From: Pseudofrankia inefficax
GTDB lineage: Bacteria > Actinomycetota > Actinomycetes > Frankiales > Frankiaceae
DNA: 64,000 bases
NCBI RefSeq assembly: GCF_000166135.1
Contig: NC_014666.1
Location: 6,200,001 to 6,264,000 of the forward strand
Direction: 5' to 3'
The notes under the pieces: generated by a model
What the model saw: the letters and a program-made list of their open reading frames with translations, nothing else
Databases searched by the model: none
Told to the model about the DNA's origin: nothing
Program-made: the position numbers and the translations under genes
Shown: piece after piece, positions 8,940 through 18,040 of the stretch
How positions within the stretch are numbered: the stretch's first letter is position 1
Layout: each line of letters starts with the position of its first letter

Positions 8940-9201
8940 GCCACCGTCGCGGGCCTCCGCCGGGCCGCCCGACTCGCGAGGTCGCCGCCGCGGCGACCGG
9001 CCTCGGGTCCCCGGCCGGGCCGGTTCTCCGCTACCCGCCCCAGTGGGCGGCGGTCGTCGCGTTGACCGTAGTCGGTAGCCAGCCAGGAGCGGGACCTTCC
9101 CGCCTTGCTGAGGGACGCGCCCGCGCGTAACTTCAAGTAGTCCTTTGCGTACAGATAGCGATCTCCACGTCAACGCGCCCGTCGAAGGTGGATGTTCGGG
9201 G

Positions 9202-12200
9202 ATGTGGGGGCGAACAAGGTCGCGGCGCCGGGGCTGGCTCGGCCGTGCCGCGCCGCTCGTCACCGGTGCCGTACTGGCCGCGCTGCTGGCACTGGCCGCG
9301 CTGCTGATCGGGCACTGGCAGCTGCGCCACGCCGAACGGGACCGGCTCGCCAACCAGGTCGACCTGGTCGAGAGCATCGCGAGCTACCGGTCGCAGACCG
9401 ACGACCCCCGCATCCTCCAGACGATGGTCGACAACGCCGGCTTCAGCCCGACCGATGCCGCCCGCGACACCCTCCTGCTCGGGGCCTTCGACCTGACGCC
9501 GACGGGCAACCCGACCGTGGCCGTCGCGCTGGTCGACCCGGCCGGGCACGTCGTCGCGTCGCATCCGGCCGGGGCGGTGATCTCCACCGCGCAGCTGGGT
9601 GCCGCCTGGCCGGCCGCGCTGCGGGGCCAGTCGGGCTGGTCGTCGGCGTTCGTGTCGGGCGGCAAGGTGGTCCGCGCCGCGCTGGCCCCGGTACACGACG
9701 GCGACCAGGCGGGCGGCGGCGCGACCGGTCCGGGCGGAGGCCAGCCACGGGTCGTGCTCGTCTCCCTGTCGGTCGACACCGCCGGCGAACGGTTCCAGGA
9801 ACGCCTCGGCGCGCTGGAGCGCGGCGCGGGCGGGCTGTCCCAGCTGGACCGCAAGGGTGTCGCGATCTCGTCGTGGAGACCGGCCGGCGTCGGCCAGCGC
9901 GTCCTCGAACCGGCCCAGGTGGCGCGGCTGCCACCAGGGCGCGCGACGGTGTGGCGGGAACGGGACGCGGCCGGGCATGAGCTGACCGTGATCGCGGCCC
10001 CGCAGCCGACCACCGGCTACGTCACCGCGTTCCAGGTGCACACCAAGCAGCTCTACGGCGACCTGCGCGACCAGCAGGCCAGCCGCGACCGGACGCTCGT
10101 CGGCCTGCTGGGCGGCTCGGCCCTGGGGCTGGTCCTGTTCGGCGCGCTGCGCGAGTCGGCGGTCCGCCGGACCCGCGCGCGGATGTACGAGCTGATCGGC
10201 AACACCCACGACATCATCGTGCTGGTCCGCGCCGGCCTCACGGTGGCGTTCATGAGCCCGTCCGCGCACCGGCTGCTCGGCCAGACCGGGACCGACTGGA
10301 TCGGCCGGCCGCTGCTGGGCCTCGTCCATCCCGAGGACCGGGACCGGGTGGAGACGGCGCTGACCCGGCTGCCGTCCGGCGAGACGACGGTCACCGATGT
10401 CCGGCTGCGCACCGGCCCACGGCCCGCCGCCACCGAGGGCGGTGCGCCCGCCTCCGGTACCGGACCGGAGGCGGGCGGCGGGCTCGACGGCTTCCGCTGG
10501 TTCGATCTCACCGCGGTCGACGAGCGCGACGTCGCGGACCTCGACGGCGTGCTGATCACCTGCCACGAGGTCGGCGAGCGCAAGGCGCTGCAGGACCGGC
10601 TGTCCCACCAGGCCTGGCACGACCCGCTGACGGGCCTCGCCAACCGGGCGACCTTCCTCGCGCAGGTCGCCGGCGCGCTCACCCGCGCGGCCGAGGAGGG
10701 CACCCGGGACGCCCTGCTGTTCATCGACCTCGACGGCTTCAAGCCGGTCAACGACCTGCACGGCCACGCCGCGGGGGACGACGTGCTGCGGATCGTCGCC
10801 CAGCGCATCCTCGCCACCCTGCGCCCGAGCGACCTCGCCGGCCGCTTCGGCGGCGACGAGTTCGGCGTGCTGCTGCGCGACGCCGACCACGCCACCGCGG
10901 GCCAGGTGTCCGAGCGCCTCGTGGCGGCCATCGGGCGGCCGATCGTGCTGCCCCCCGCCGACGCGGTCGCCGGCGGCGGCCGGGCGGCCTCGCCGCGACG
11001 GATGCGGGTCGGGGCCAGCATCGGGGTCGCCCTGAGCGCGCGGCCCGCCGAGGCCACGCCCGTGCCGGACGTCCACGCGCTGCTGCGGGCCGCCGACCAC
11101 GCCATGTACGAGGCCAAACGGGCCCGGTCGCAGGCGCGCACCGCGTTCGCGCCGGACCCGGCCCCGCCCGCCGAACCGACCGGGGCGCGGCCCCGCCCGG
11201 TTCCGCCCGCCGGTCCGGCCGGGACGCCGCCGGACCGGCCCGCGGCGGCGCGAACCGCGCGGCCGTCCCGGCAGGACCGCGCACCGAGCGCCTGGCCCTC
11301 GGCCGCGGCCGAGGGCGCCCGAGCCCGGCGGCTTTGGCCCCGCCGCGCCGCCTCCCGCCGCGCAGCCTCCCGGCACGCCACGGCGGGCGACCCGGCGGCC
11401 AGCCGGACCCGGCGTCCCTGGCCGGGCTGGCTGCACACCGTGAGCCTGCTGCTCACGGTCGCCGCCCTGCTGCTCGGCGTCGTCGGGATCCGGCTGCACC
11501 AGGAGGGCGACGCCCGGCGCACCGCCCGCGCCGCTGCGCTCGCCCAGAACCGGGCCGTCGCGGCCGCGTTCAACGACTCGGCGGCGACGATCCTGGACCC
11601 GCAGCGGCTGGTGCCCTTCGTGTCGGGCGCGCCGTGGACGTTCACGAACACCGCGGTCGACCGCGAGATCCTGCGCCGGTTCGCCGCGTCCGCGGTCGGC
11701 GGGCCCGACACGGACCTGCTGCTCACGTCGCTGACCGGCCAGGTTCTCTCGACGCTGCCGTCGACGGCCCGGCTGCCCGTCGACACGCACGGACCGCTCT
11801 GGCGCGCCGCCGTGGCCGGGCGGGCGCAGTGGACCCCGGTCACCACCGACGCGAGCGGAGCCCAGCGGGTGTACGCCCTCGAACCGGTGCTGCGCGGCGA
11901 CCGGGCCGTGGCGATCCTGGTCATCGGGCGCTCGACCCACCACGGCCTGCCGACCGTGATCTTCCGCTCGCTCGCTCCCCTGGGCGCGCTAGAGCTGGTG
12001 GACGCGACCGGGCGCGTCGCCTTCGGCTCGGACAGCGCGGTCGTCGGCAAGCGCGTCGTCGATCCCGCCGTGCTGCGCGGGCTCCCCGCCGCCAACGCCA
12101 CCGAGGTGCGGTCGGCCGACCCGCACGTGATCTCGTTCGCCATGCCGACGGGCACGATCCCCGGGTACTCCACCCTGCTGCAGCGCTACCGGGCCGTGGT

Positions 12201-13440
12201 CTTCGACGATCTCGGCAGCTCCCTGCCCGGCCTCGGGCTGCTGCTCGGCATCGTCGCGTTCACGCTGGTCGCCGTGGCCGTCGCCGACGACCGTCGCCGC
12301 CGGTCGGTGCGCCGCGACGCCGACTGGTTCGAGGCGCTGCTGCGCGGCGCGCACGACATCGTCGCCGTCGCCGCCCCGGACGGGCGGATCCGCGTCGTCG
12401 GGCCGTCGGTGTACCGCCTCCTGCACCAGCAGCCCACCGACTGGACCGGCCATGATGTCGCCGACCTCGTCCACCCCGACGACGCCGCCCGGCTGCGCGC
12501 CTTCGTCCTGGCCGCGGCGGCCCAGGCAGCACCGGGCGCCGACGGCCCGTCGCCCACCGACGCGCACGCGCCGCCGGTCCCGCGCCGGCTGCGCGACGTC
12601 CGGCTCCGGACCGCCGAAGGCTGGTACCGGTGGTTCGACGTCACGGCGTCGAGGCTGCCGACCACGCCGGACCCGGCGGCGGCCGCGGTGCTGCTGACGT
12701 GTCATGACATCGGCGAACGCAAGGCGCTCCAGGACGAGCTGACCGCCGCCGCGTTCCGCGACCCGCTCACCGGCCTGCCGAACCGCGCCGCGTTCGCCCG
12801 CCGCCTCGACGAGGCCGTGCTGCGGGTGGCCCGTTGGCGGGTCGGGCCGCCGGGCGAGCCCGCCCCGGCCCCGGACGAACCCGGCCCGGGCGGCGGCGCC
12901 GACGACGACGGGTACGACAGCGCGGCGGGAGTGGCGCCGGCCGGCGGGCCGGCCGAGGCGGGCTGGACGCAGACGGCGCACTTCGGCGTCCTGTTCATCG
13001 ACCTGGACGACTTCAAACCGATCAACGACCGGTACGGCCACGGGACCGGCGACGAGGTGCTGGAGATCATCGCCCGGCGGCTGGAGGCGGCGGTCCGGCC
13101 GGGCGACACCGTCGCGAGGCTCGGTGGCGACGAGTTCGCCGTGCTCGCCGAGAACACCCACGAGGGCCAGCTGATCGAGCTCGCCGGCAGCGTCGTCGCC
13201 GCGTTGGACGAGCCGTTGCGGACCCAGGCGGGCCCGCTGAAGGTCGCCGCCACGATCGGGGCCGCGGTCTCGACCGCCTATCCCGACCCACTGCGGACGG
13301 TCCGCGCCGCCGACCTCGCCATGTACGACGCCAAGCGCCACGGCCGGGCGCGGGTCGCGCTGGCCGGCGCGGACGGTTCCATCAGGCCGATCGACACCGC
13401 GGCTCGCGACGAGACCGGCGAGCGCTACGGGACCGAGTGA
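9202..13440 (+). CDS. Tandem sensor-PAS-GGDEF protein: two diguanylate cyclases in one chain
   Basis: This 1412-residue protein is built from two copies of the same layout. Half 1 has TM (about 17-40), an extracytoplasmic sensor (about 42-297), TM (about 298-316), a PAS fold (about 325-460) and GGDEF (motif at 550-554). A Pro/Ala/Arg linker follows (about 647-735). Half 2 has TM (about 743-765), an external sensor (about 766-1005), TM (about 1007-1027), PAS (about 1035-1170) and GGDEF (motif at 1308-1312). Both GGDEF motifs are intact, both carry an RxxD inhibition site, and both follow a GERKALQD signature. GGDEF domains work as dimers, so the protein may form its active site within one chain. 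The ATG at 9202 is preferred; a TTG at 9145 would add 19 residues. The four membrane passes leave both catalytic domains in the cytoplasm. Confidence 0.9.
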   Translation: MWGRTRSRRRGWLGRAAPLVTGAVLAALLALAALLIGHWQLRHAERDRLANQVDLVESIASYRSQTDDPRILQTMVDNAGFSPTDAARDTLLLGAFDLTPTGNPTVAVALVDPAGHVVASHPAGAVISTAQLGAAWPAALRGQSGWSSAFVSGGKVVRAALAPVHDGDQAGGGATGPGGGQPRVVLVSLSVDTAGERFQERLGALERGAGGLSQLDRKGVAISSWRPAGVGQRVLEPAQVARLPPGRATVWRERDAAGHELTVIAAPQPTTGYVTAFQVHTKQLYGDLRDQQASRDRTLVGLLGGSALGLVLFGALRESAVRRTRARMYELIGNTHDIIVLVRAGLTVAFMSPSAHRLLGQTGTDWIGRPLLGLVHPEDRDRVETALTRLPSGETTVTDVRLRTGPRPAATEGGAPASGTGPEAGGGLDGFRWFDLTAVDERDVADLDGVLITCHEVGERKALQDRLSHQAWHDPLTGLANRATFLAQVAGALTRAAEEGTRDALLFIDLDGFKPVNDLHGHAAGDDVLRIVAQRILATLRPSDLAGRFGGDEFGVLLRDADHATAGQVSERLVAAIGRPIVLPPADAVAGGGRAASPRRMRVGASIGVALSARPAEATPVPDVHALLRAADHAMYEAKRARSQARTAFAPDPAPPAEPTGARPRPVPPAGPAGTPPDRPAAARTARPSRQDRAPSAWPSAAAEGARARRLWPRRAASRRAASRHATAGDPAASRTRRPWPGWLHTVSLLLTVAALLLGVVGIRLHQEGDARRTARAAALAQNRAVAAAFNDSAATILDPQRLVPFVSGAPWTFTNTAVDREILRRFAASAVGGPDTDLLLTSLTGQVLSTLPSTARLPVDTHGPLWRAAVAGRAQWTPVTTDASGAQRVYALEPVLRGDRAVAILVIGRSTHHGLPTVIFRSLAPLGALELVDATGRVAFGSDSAVVGKRVVDPAVLRGLPAANATEVRSADPHVISFAMPTGTIPGYSTLLQRYRAVVFDDLGSSLPGLGLLLGIVAFTLVAVAVADDRRRRSVRRDADWFEALLRGAHDIVAVAAPDGRIRVVGPSVYRLLHQQPTDWTGHDVADLVHPDDAARLRAFVLAAAAQAAPGADGPSPTDAHAPPVPRRLRDVRLRTAEGWYRWFDVTASRLPTTPDPAAAAVLLTCHDIGERKALQDELTAAAFRDPLTGLPNRAAFARRLDEAVLRVARWRVGPPGEPAPAPDEPGPGGGADDDGYDSAAGVAPAGGPAEAGWTQTAHFGVLFIDLDDFKPINDRYGHGTGDEVLEIIARRLEAAVRPGDTVARLGGDEFAVLAENTHEGQLIELAGSVVAALDEPLRTQAGPLKVAATIGAAVSTAYPDPLRTVRAADLAMYDAKRHGRARVALAGADGSIRPIDTAARDETGERYGTE

Positions 13441-13582
13441 AGGTTTAGGTGAGCAGGGCCTGCGCACGGGCATAACCAAGGCGTGTGTCGGCTGGCAACT
13501 CCCGTTGCGCGACCGAATTCAAGGATTTCCACGGGAATTCAGGAATGGACCGCCTCGGCCCCAGGGCCCCAAAGCGAGAGAA

Positions 13583-14800
13583 ATGGGCATGAGGACGATG
13601 GATCCTGATATCTCGCCGCGACCCGCCGAAGGCTCGGACACGGAGCGAAGCGTGCTGGGCCTGCTCGCCGCGGCGCGCCACCGGCTCGGCATGGAGGTCT
13701 CCTGGCTGGACCGGCGGACCCAGGACCACGGTCTCGTCACCGACCTGGTCGACGCCCAGGGCTCGCTTCCCGGCCTGGTCCCCGGATTCGCGGACTGCTC
13801 CCCCGGCACCACCACCGGGGACGCCATGCACCACCGCAGGCCCTTCGTCGTCGCGACGGCCGACCGGTGCGCGTGGCCGGACGTGCGGGAGCTGGCGAGC
13901 CGCAACGGCGCGGGGGCCTATGCAGGCGCCCCGGTGGTGCTGTGCAACGGCTCGGTCTACGGGATGCTCGGCTGCGCCAGCCGGTCCCCGATGCCCGTCC
14001 CGCGTGAGCGCGACGCGAAGTTCCTCGCCCTGCTCGCCGGCGTCCTGGCCGACTGCCTGTGGCCGAGCCCCGCGACGGCCCAGACCCGGGACCAGATCTG
14101 GCTGCGGGTGCACCTGCTGATCGACGCGGGCGGCCCCGACATCGTCTACCAGCCGGTCTACGACGTCGTCGACGGCTCCGTCGCGGTCGTCGAGGCGCTC
14201 TCCCGGTTCCCGGCCGGCTCCGGCGGCCCCGAGCGGTGGTTCTTCGACGCGGAGACGGTCGGCCTCGGCCGCGAGCTGGAGACGGCCGCCGTCCGCAACG
14301 CCCTGCGCGTGCTTCCCGACCTGCCCGCGCCCGCGGTGCTCTCCGTCAACGCGTCCCCGCCCGTGATCGCCTCCCGCGGCCTCAACGAGCTGTTCGCGGC
14401 CGTCCCCGCCGGGCACCTGGCGGTCGAGGTGACGGAGCACGCCCGGATCGACGACTACGCCTCGGTCCGGGTCATCCGCGACGAGCTGCGCGGGCAGGGC
14501 ATCCAGATCGCCCTGGACGACTTCGGGGCCGGCTACTGCGGCCTGCAGCGGATGCTGGAGCTGCGGCCCGACTACGTCAAGATCGACCGGGCGCTGATCT
14601 CGAAGATCGACGTCGACCCCGCGTACGAGGTGCTCGCGCGCGCGGTGGTCACGCTGAGCAAGGAGATCGGAGCCTCCGTCATCGCCGAGGGCATCGAGAC
14701 CGCGGCGCAGCTCGACCGCGTGTCCAGGGTCGGCATCCGCTACGCGCAGGGCTTCCACCTGGCCAGGCCGTCCCGCCGGCTGGCCCTCGCCTCCCGGTAG
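13583..14800 (+). CDS. GAF-like plus EAL c-di-GMP phosphodiesterase
   Basis: A 405-residue protein with no clear membrane segment. The N-terminal half (about 15-170) looks like a GAF sensor, with a central GAYAGAPVVLCNGSVYGMLG strand-loop. The C-terminal EAL domain (about 175-400) keeps every catalytic motif I can check: VEALSRF, SVNAS, VEVTEH, ALDDFGAGY, VKIDRA and VIAEGIET. It should hydrolyse c-di-GMP to pGpG. It sits 142 bp after the double GGDEF gene in the same direction, a natural opposing partner. ATGs at 13583, 13589 and 13598 are all possible; the first is used, with a purine-rich GAGAG just upstream. An open frame continues farther back to 13505. Confidence 0.9.
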   Translation: MGMRTMDPDISPRPAEGSDTERSVLGLLAAARHRLGMEVSWLDRRTQDHGLVTDLVDAQGSLPGLVPGFADCSPGTTTGDAMHHRRPFVVATADRCAWPDVRELASRNGAGAYAGAPVVLCNGSVYGMLGCASRSPMPVPRERDAKFLALLAGVLADCLWPSPATAQTRDQIWLRVHLLIDAGGPDIVYQPVYDVVDGSVAVVEALSRFPAGSGGPERWFFDAETVGLGRELETAAVRNALRVLPDLPAPAVLSVNASPPVIASRGLNELFAAVPAGHLAVEVTEHARIDDYASVRVIRDELRGQGIQIALDDFGAGYCGLQRMLELRPDYVKIDRALISKIDVDPAYEVLARAVVTLSKEIGASVIAEGIETAAQLDRVSRVGIRYAQGFHLARPSRRLALASR

Positions 14801-14815
14801 GCGCGGGGCGTCCCC

Positions 14816-15796
14816 TCAGGGCTCGACCAGGATCTTCGCGCCGGCGTTCGCGGCCACCAGGTCGTCGAATGCCGCGTCCACGTCCGCGAGCTGGACCCGG
14901 CGGGCGAGCAGCAGCGACGGGTCGAGCGTGCCGTCGGCGAACGCGGCGACGACGGTCCGGAACTCCTCGGGCGTGTAGTAGACGGCGAAGCCGATCGAGA
15001 CCTCCTTCATCAGCGCCGACAGCGACGAGAAGGGCGACGAGTCGACGGAGACCCCGGCGATGACGATGCGGCCCTTCACCCGGGTCGCGGCGACGCAGCC
15101 GTCCAGCAGCGTCGCCTTGCCGGCGCACTCGGCGACGACGTCGTAGGACGCCGGGGTGGCCTCGCCCAACGAGGCCAGGACGTCCGTCGCGCCGAACGAC
15201 GTCGCGGCCTCACGCCGCGACGCCACCGGGTCGACCACGGTGACGCGGTGCGCGCCGAGCGCCCCCGCCCAGGCGGCGGTGGTGAGCCCGACGCTGCCCC
15301 CACCCACGACGAGGACGTCGTCGCCGGCCTTGATGCCGGCGGTCCGCGCGGTGTGCAGGCCGACCGCGAACGGCTCGACCAGGGCGCTGTGCAGCGGGTC
15401 GGTCCCGTCCGGCAGCGGGACGGCCGCGGCGGTGGTCACCACCGCGAGCTCGGCGAAGCCGCCCGAGCTTCCGCCGAGGCCGACCAGCCGGACCGACGCG
15501 CAGTGGGCCACGTGCCCGGACCGGCACCACTCGCACTGGCCGCAGGACAGCGCGGGCAGGACCGCGGCCAGGGAGCCGGTTCGCCACCCGGTCACCCCGG
15601 CCCCGACCGCGACGACCTCGCCGCCGAACTCGTGCCCCATCACCGTGCCCGCGGGCATCATGGCCCGCGCCTTGACGTCCGAGCCGCACAGGCCGCAGGC
15701 CGCGACCCGCAGCAGCAGCTCGCCGGGCCCGGGCGCCGGGTCCGGCACCGTGACGATCTCGAAACGCCCGCCCGAACCAGTGACCGCCGCGCGCAC
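14816..15796 (-). CDS. Zinc-dependent alcohol dehydrogenase (MDR family)
   Basis: A 326-residue medium-chain dehydrogenase. Catalytic zinc ligands appear in ACGLCGSD and GHEFGGE. The four structural-zinc cysteines are in CGQCEWCRSGHVAHC. The Rossmann motif is VLVVGGGSVGL. It should oxidise an alcohol (or polyol) with NAD(P). The GTG at 15796 is supported by GAGGAGG four bases upstream. It lies 52 bp after the alpha/beta hydrolase gene on the same strand and may share its promoter; a small CGTAT/ATACG palindrome at 15841-15855 may add its own control. It marks the left edge of the catabolic island. The substrate is unknown. Confidence 0.9.
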   Translation of the reverse strand: MRAAVTGSGGRFEIVTVPDPAPGPGELLLRVAACGLCGSDVKARAMMPAGTVMGHEFGGEVVAVGAGVTGWRTGSLAAVLPALSCGQCEWCRSGHVAHCASVRLVGLGGSSGGFAELAVVTTAAAVPLPDGTDPLHSALVEPFAVGLHTARTAGIKAGDDVLVVGGGSVGLTTAAWAGALGAHRVTVVDPVASRREAATSFGATDVLASLGEATPASYDVVAECAGKATLLDGCVAATRVKGRIVIAGVSVDSSPFSSLSALMKEVSIGFAVYYTPEEFRTVVAAFADGTLDPSLLLARRVQLADVDAAFDDLVAANAGAKILVEP

Positions 15797-15840
15797 AGTG
15801 CCTCCTCAGGCCGCGCCGAGCACGGCCACCGAATCGAGAA

Positions 15841-15855
15841 CGTATTCTTTATACG
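15841..15855. promoter_or_regulatory. Short AT-rich palindrome (tentative operator, site A)
   Basis: CGTAT and ATACG face each other across five bases, overlapping the 3' end of the hydrolase gene 45 bp before the dehydrogenase start. It does not share the ATCTAGAT core of the other island sites, so its membership in that set is doubtful. Confidence 0.3.
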
Positions 15856-16637
15856 ACTAAGGTCAGCCAGGCCGTGACGAGCGCGTTGAACTCGGCCGGC
15901 CGTTCCTGGTGCAGCCAGTGGCCCGCGCCCTCCCAGGTCACGACCCGGGAGCGCGGGTCGTCGAACAGGGCCCGCTCGGTCGCGGCCCGCGCCGGGTCCG
16001 CGTAGAAGGTCAGCACCGGGCAGCGCCGCCGCCGCAGGTAGGGCTCGCTCTGCGAGCGCAGCGCCATGCCGGACGTCTGCGCCTCCAGCGACTGGCGCAG
16101 CACGTGCGCGTCCATGCCCGCGATCCGGCGCAGCTGCCAGGTCCGCAGCGCCGGCTGCCGGGCCGCGGAGTCCATCCCGCCGCCCACGAGCTGCTGGACG
16201 AACGGGACCGGGTCGGCGTCGGCGATCAGGTCCAGCATCGGCTGGATACCACCGGCGATCTCGTCAGGGAACAGGTAGGCCGGGTCGACGGCGACGATGC
16301 CCGCGACGCGTTCGGGGTACTCCACGGCCAGGCCGCTGACCACGCTGCCGCCCATCGAGTGGCCCATCGCGACGACCCGCCCGACGCCGAGCTGGTCGAG
16401 CAGGCCGGCGAGGTCCTCGGCGAACTGGCGGGTCGTATAGCCCTTGGGCGGCGCGCTGGACCGGCCGTGGCCGCGCAGGTCGACCGAGATCACCCGTCGC
16501 GACGCGACGAACGACGGGAGCTGCCAGCTCCAGTCGTGCGAGTCGGCGGCGTAGCCGTGCACGAGCAGCAGCGGGAGGTCGCCCGCGCCCTCGTCCGTGT
16601 AGAACAGGCGGACGTCACCCACGTCGGCGAAAGGCAC
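15849..16637 (-). CDS. Alpha/beta hydrolase
   Basis: A 262-residue alpha/beta-hydrolase-fold protein. LLVHGYAADSHDW forms the oxyanion-side HG motif, the nucleophile elbow is GHSMGG with Ser94, and the catalytic His is in GAGHWLHQ near residue 245. Family members hydrolyse esters, C-C bonds of ring-cleavage products, or epoxides. Which applies here cannot be decided. A good CCTCC on the plus strand (GGAGG on the coding strand) precedes the start. Site B of the island operator lies about 20-35 bp upstream. The gene leads into the alcohol dehydrogenase at 14816, so an ester-to-alcohol-to-carbonyl order of reactions is plausible. Confidence 0.88.
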   Translation of the reverse strand: MPFADVGDVRLFYTDEGAGDLPLLLVHGYAADSHDWSWQLPSFVASRRVISVDLRGHGRSSAPPKGYTTRQFAEDLAGLLDQLGVGRVVAMGHSMGGSVVSGLAVEYPERVAGIVAVDPAYLFPDEIAGGIQPMLDLIADADPVPFVQQLVGGGMDSAARQPALRTWQLRRIAGMDAHVLRQSLEAQTSGMALRSQSEPYLRRRRCPVLTFYADPARAATERALFDDPRSRVVTWEGAGHWLHQERPAEFNALVTAWLTLVV

Positions 16638-16654
16638 CGGGCCTCCTCAAGCTG

Positions 16655-16672
16655 GATACATCTATAGCTTTC
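16655..16672. promoter_or_regulatory. Island operator, site B
   Basis: GATACATCTATAGCTTTC matches the ATCTA half and flanking AT bases of the island motif, but the palindrome centre is degenerate (ATCTATAG instead of ATCTAGAT). It lies about 27 bp upstream of the alpha/beta hydrolase start in otherwise GC-rich DNA. Confidence 0.5.
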
Positions 16673-16750
16673 CGCAGCGGGAGCCCATCGCGCAAGAGGT
16701 CCACTCCCCGGGCCGGGGCGTGGACGAGGCCGCCGGCCCGGTCGGCGCGG

Positions 16751-17875
16751 CTACGCCGGAAGGCCCTCGGCCTGGGCCGTCCGCGCGGGCGGGAGCAGCA
16801 CGGGCTTGACGACCTTGCCCGACAGCGAGGCCTCCTCGGCGGCGTTGATCTCGTCGAGCGGGAAGGTCTCGATCAGCTGGTCGAACGGGAACTCACCGGC
16901 CCGCCACCAGTCGATCAGCTGCGGGATGACGACCCGCGGGTCGGCGCCGCCCTCCAGGATCCCGGACACGGTCTTGCCGATGAGCGCGATCGGGTCGAGG
17001 GTGAGCGGCTCGGTCTGGATGCCGACCAGGCCGCAGTGGCCGCCCTGGCGCAGCGCGCTGATCGCGTTGCCGATGACGGTGACGTTGCCGGTCGTGTCGA
17101 AGCTGAACTCGGCCCCGCCGCCGGTCAGCGTCTGGACCTGCTGGACGAGGTCCGCGGCGGCCCCGTCGAGCACGTGGGTGGCGCCCAGCTCGGTCGCCAG
17201 CGCCAGCCGGTGGGCGTGCAGGTCGACGGCGATGATGGTCGCCGCGCCGACGGCCCTGGCCGCCATGATCGCGGCCAGGCCCACCGCGCCCGCGCCGAAC
17301 ACGACGAGGCTCGCGCCGGCCGGCACGGCCAGCTGGACCAGCACCGAGCCGGCGCCGGTCAGGATGCCGCACCCGAGTGGCCCCAGCTTCTCCAGCGGCA
17401 GGTCCTTGTCGACCACCACGACGTTGCGCTCCGCCGCGACACAGTGGGTCGCGAACGAGGACTGGCCGAACCAGCGGGACGCGATCTCGCCGCCGTCCGC
17501 GTCCCGCACCCCCGTGGTCCCGTCGGCCCGGCGCCCCAGCAGGTTGCGGAACAGGAACTGGTCGCAGTAGGGCGGACGGCCGCCGCGGCAGTTCGCGCAC
17601 TCGCCGCAGGTGTCGAAGGACAGCACGACGTGGTCGCCGACCACCACCCGCTCCACGCCGGCGCCGACGGCCTCGACCACCCCGGCGCCCTCGTGCCCGG
17701 TGATGATCGGGGGCGGCGAGAACGACGCGGCCTGACGCGGCACGACGTCCGTGTGGCACAGGCCCGCGCCGACCACGCGGACGAGCAGCTCGCCGGGCCC
17801 CGGCGGGTCGAGCTCGACCTCCTCCAGCACGTACGGCCCGTCAGCCCGGCGCAGCACCGCCGCGGTCATCTTCAT
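16751..17875 (-). CDS. Zinc alcohol dehydrogenase, aryl-alcohol/AdhC-like
   Basis: A 374-residue class-III-like zinc alcohol dehydrogenase. The catalytic zinc motifs are GLCHTD and GHEGAG, the structural zinc cluster is in CGECANCRGGRPPYC, and the Rossmann motif is VVFGAGAVGLAA. Length and motifs match benzyl/aryl-alcohol and formaldehyde-type dehydrogenases using NAD. The start at 17875 is chosen because GGAGG sits seven bases upstream; the open frame to 17926 would run through operator site C. It is divergent from the GntR regulator gene, and the gap between them holds site C. It probably oxidises an alcohol intermediate of the island pathway to an aldehyde. Confidence 0.9.
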   Translation of the reverse strand: MKMTAAVLRRADGPYVLEEVELDPPGPGELLVRVVGAGLCHTDVVPRQAASFSPPPIITGHEGAGVVEAVGAGVERVVVGDHVVLSFDTCGECANCRGGRPPYCDQFLFRNLLGRRADGTTGVRDADGGEIASRWFGQSSFATHCVAAERNVVVVDKDLPLEKLGPLGCGILTGAGSVLVQLAVPAGASLVVFGAGAVGLAAIMAARAVGAATIIAVDLHAHRLALATELGATHVLDGAAADLVQQVQTLTGGGAEFSFDTTGNVTVIGNAISALRQGGHCGLVGIQTEPLTLDPIALIGKTVSGILEGGADPRVVIPQLIDWWRAGEFPFDQLIETFPLDEINAAEEASLSGKVVKPVLLPPARTAQAEGLPA

Positions 17876-17907
17876 CGACCGACCTCCGCTCATCCCAACC
17901 CTTTTCC

Positions 17908-17923
17908 ATAGATATATATGTTT
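17908..17923. promoter_or_regulatory. Island operator, site C
   Basis: ATAGATATATATGTTT lies between the divergent alcohol dehydrogenase (about 33 bp from its start) and the GntR regulator (about 118 bp from its start). It shares the AT-rich body and the ATGTTTC flank with sites F and E, but its centre is ATATAT rather than CTAG. The position would let one protein control both the enzyme and the regulator. Confidence 0.55.
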
Positions 17924-18040
17924 CAATCACCGAGGGCCACCGACCGTCGGCATGTCCGGCCCGCTGGCGCCGAGGCGGCCCTCATCGGACGGTACGCTCA
18001 ACTGATCGTTTTGCTCCCGCCGATGGGGAAGGGGTCGAGC

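Noticed and set aside
9133-11943. A 936-codon open frame on the minus strand opposite the double GGDEF gene
   Set aside because: Its translation is low complexity and rich in Arg/Gly/Ala/Val without any domain, while the plus strand carries clear membrane, PAS and GGDEF domains. It is a by-product of high GC content.
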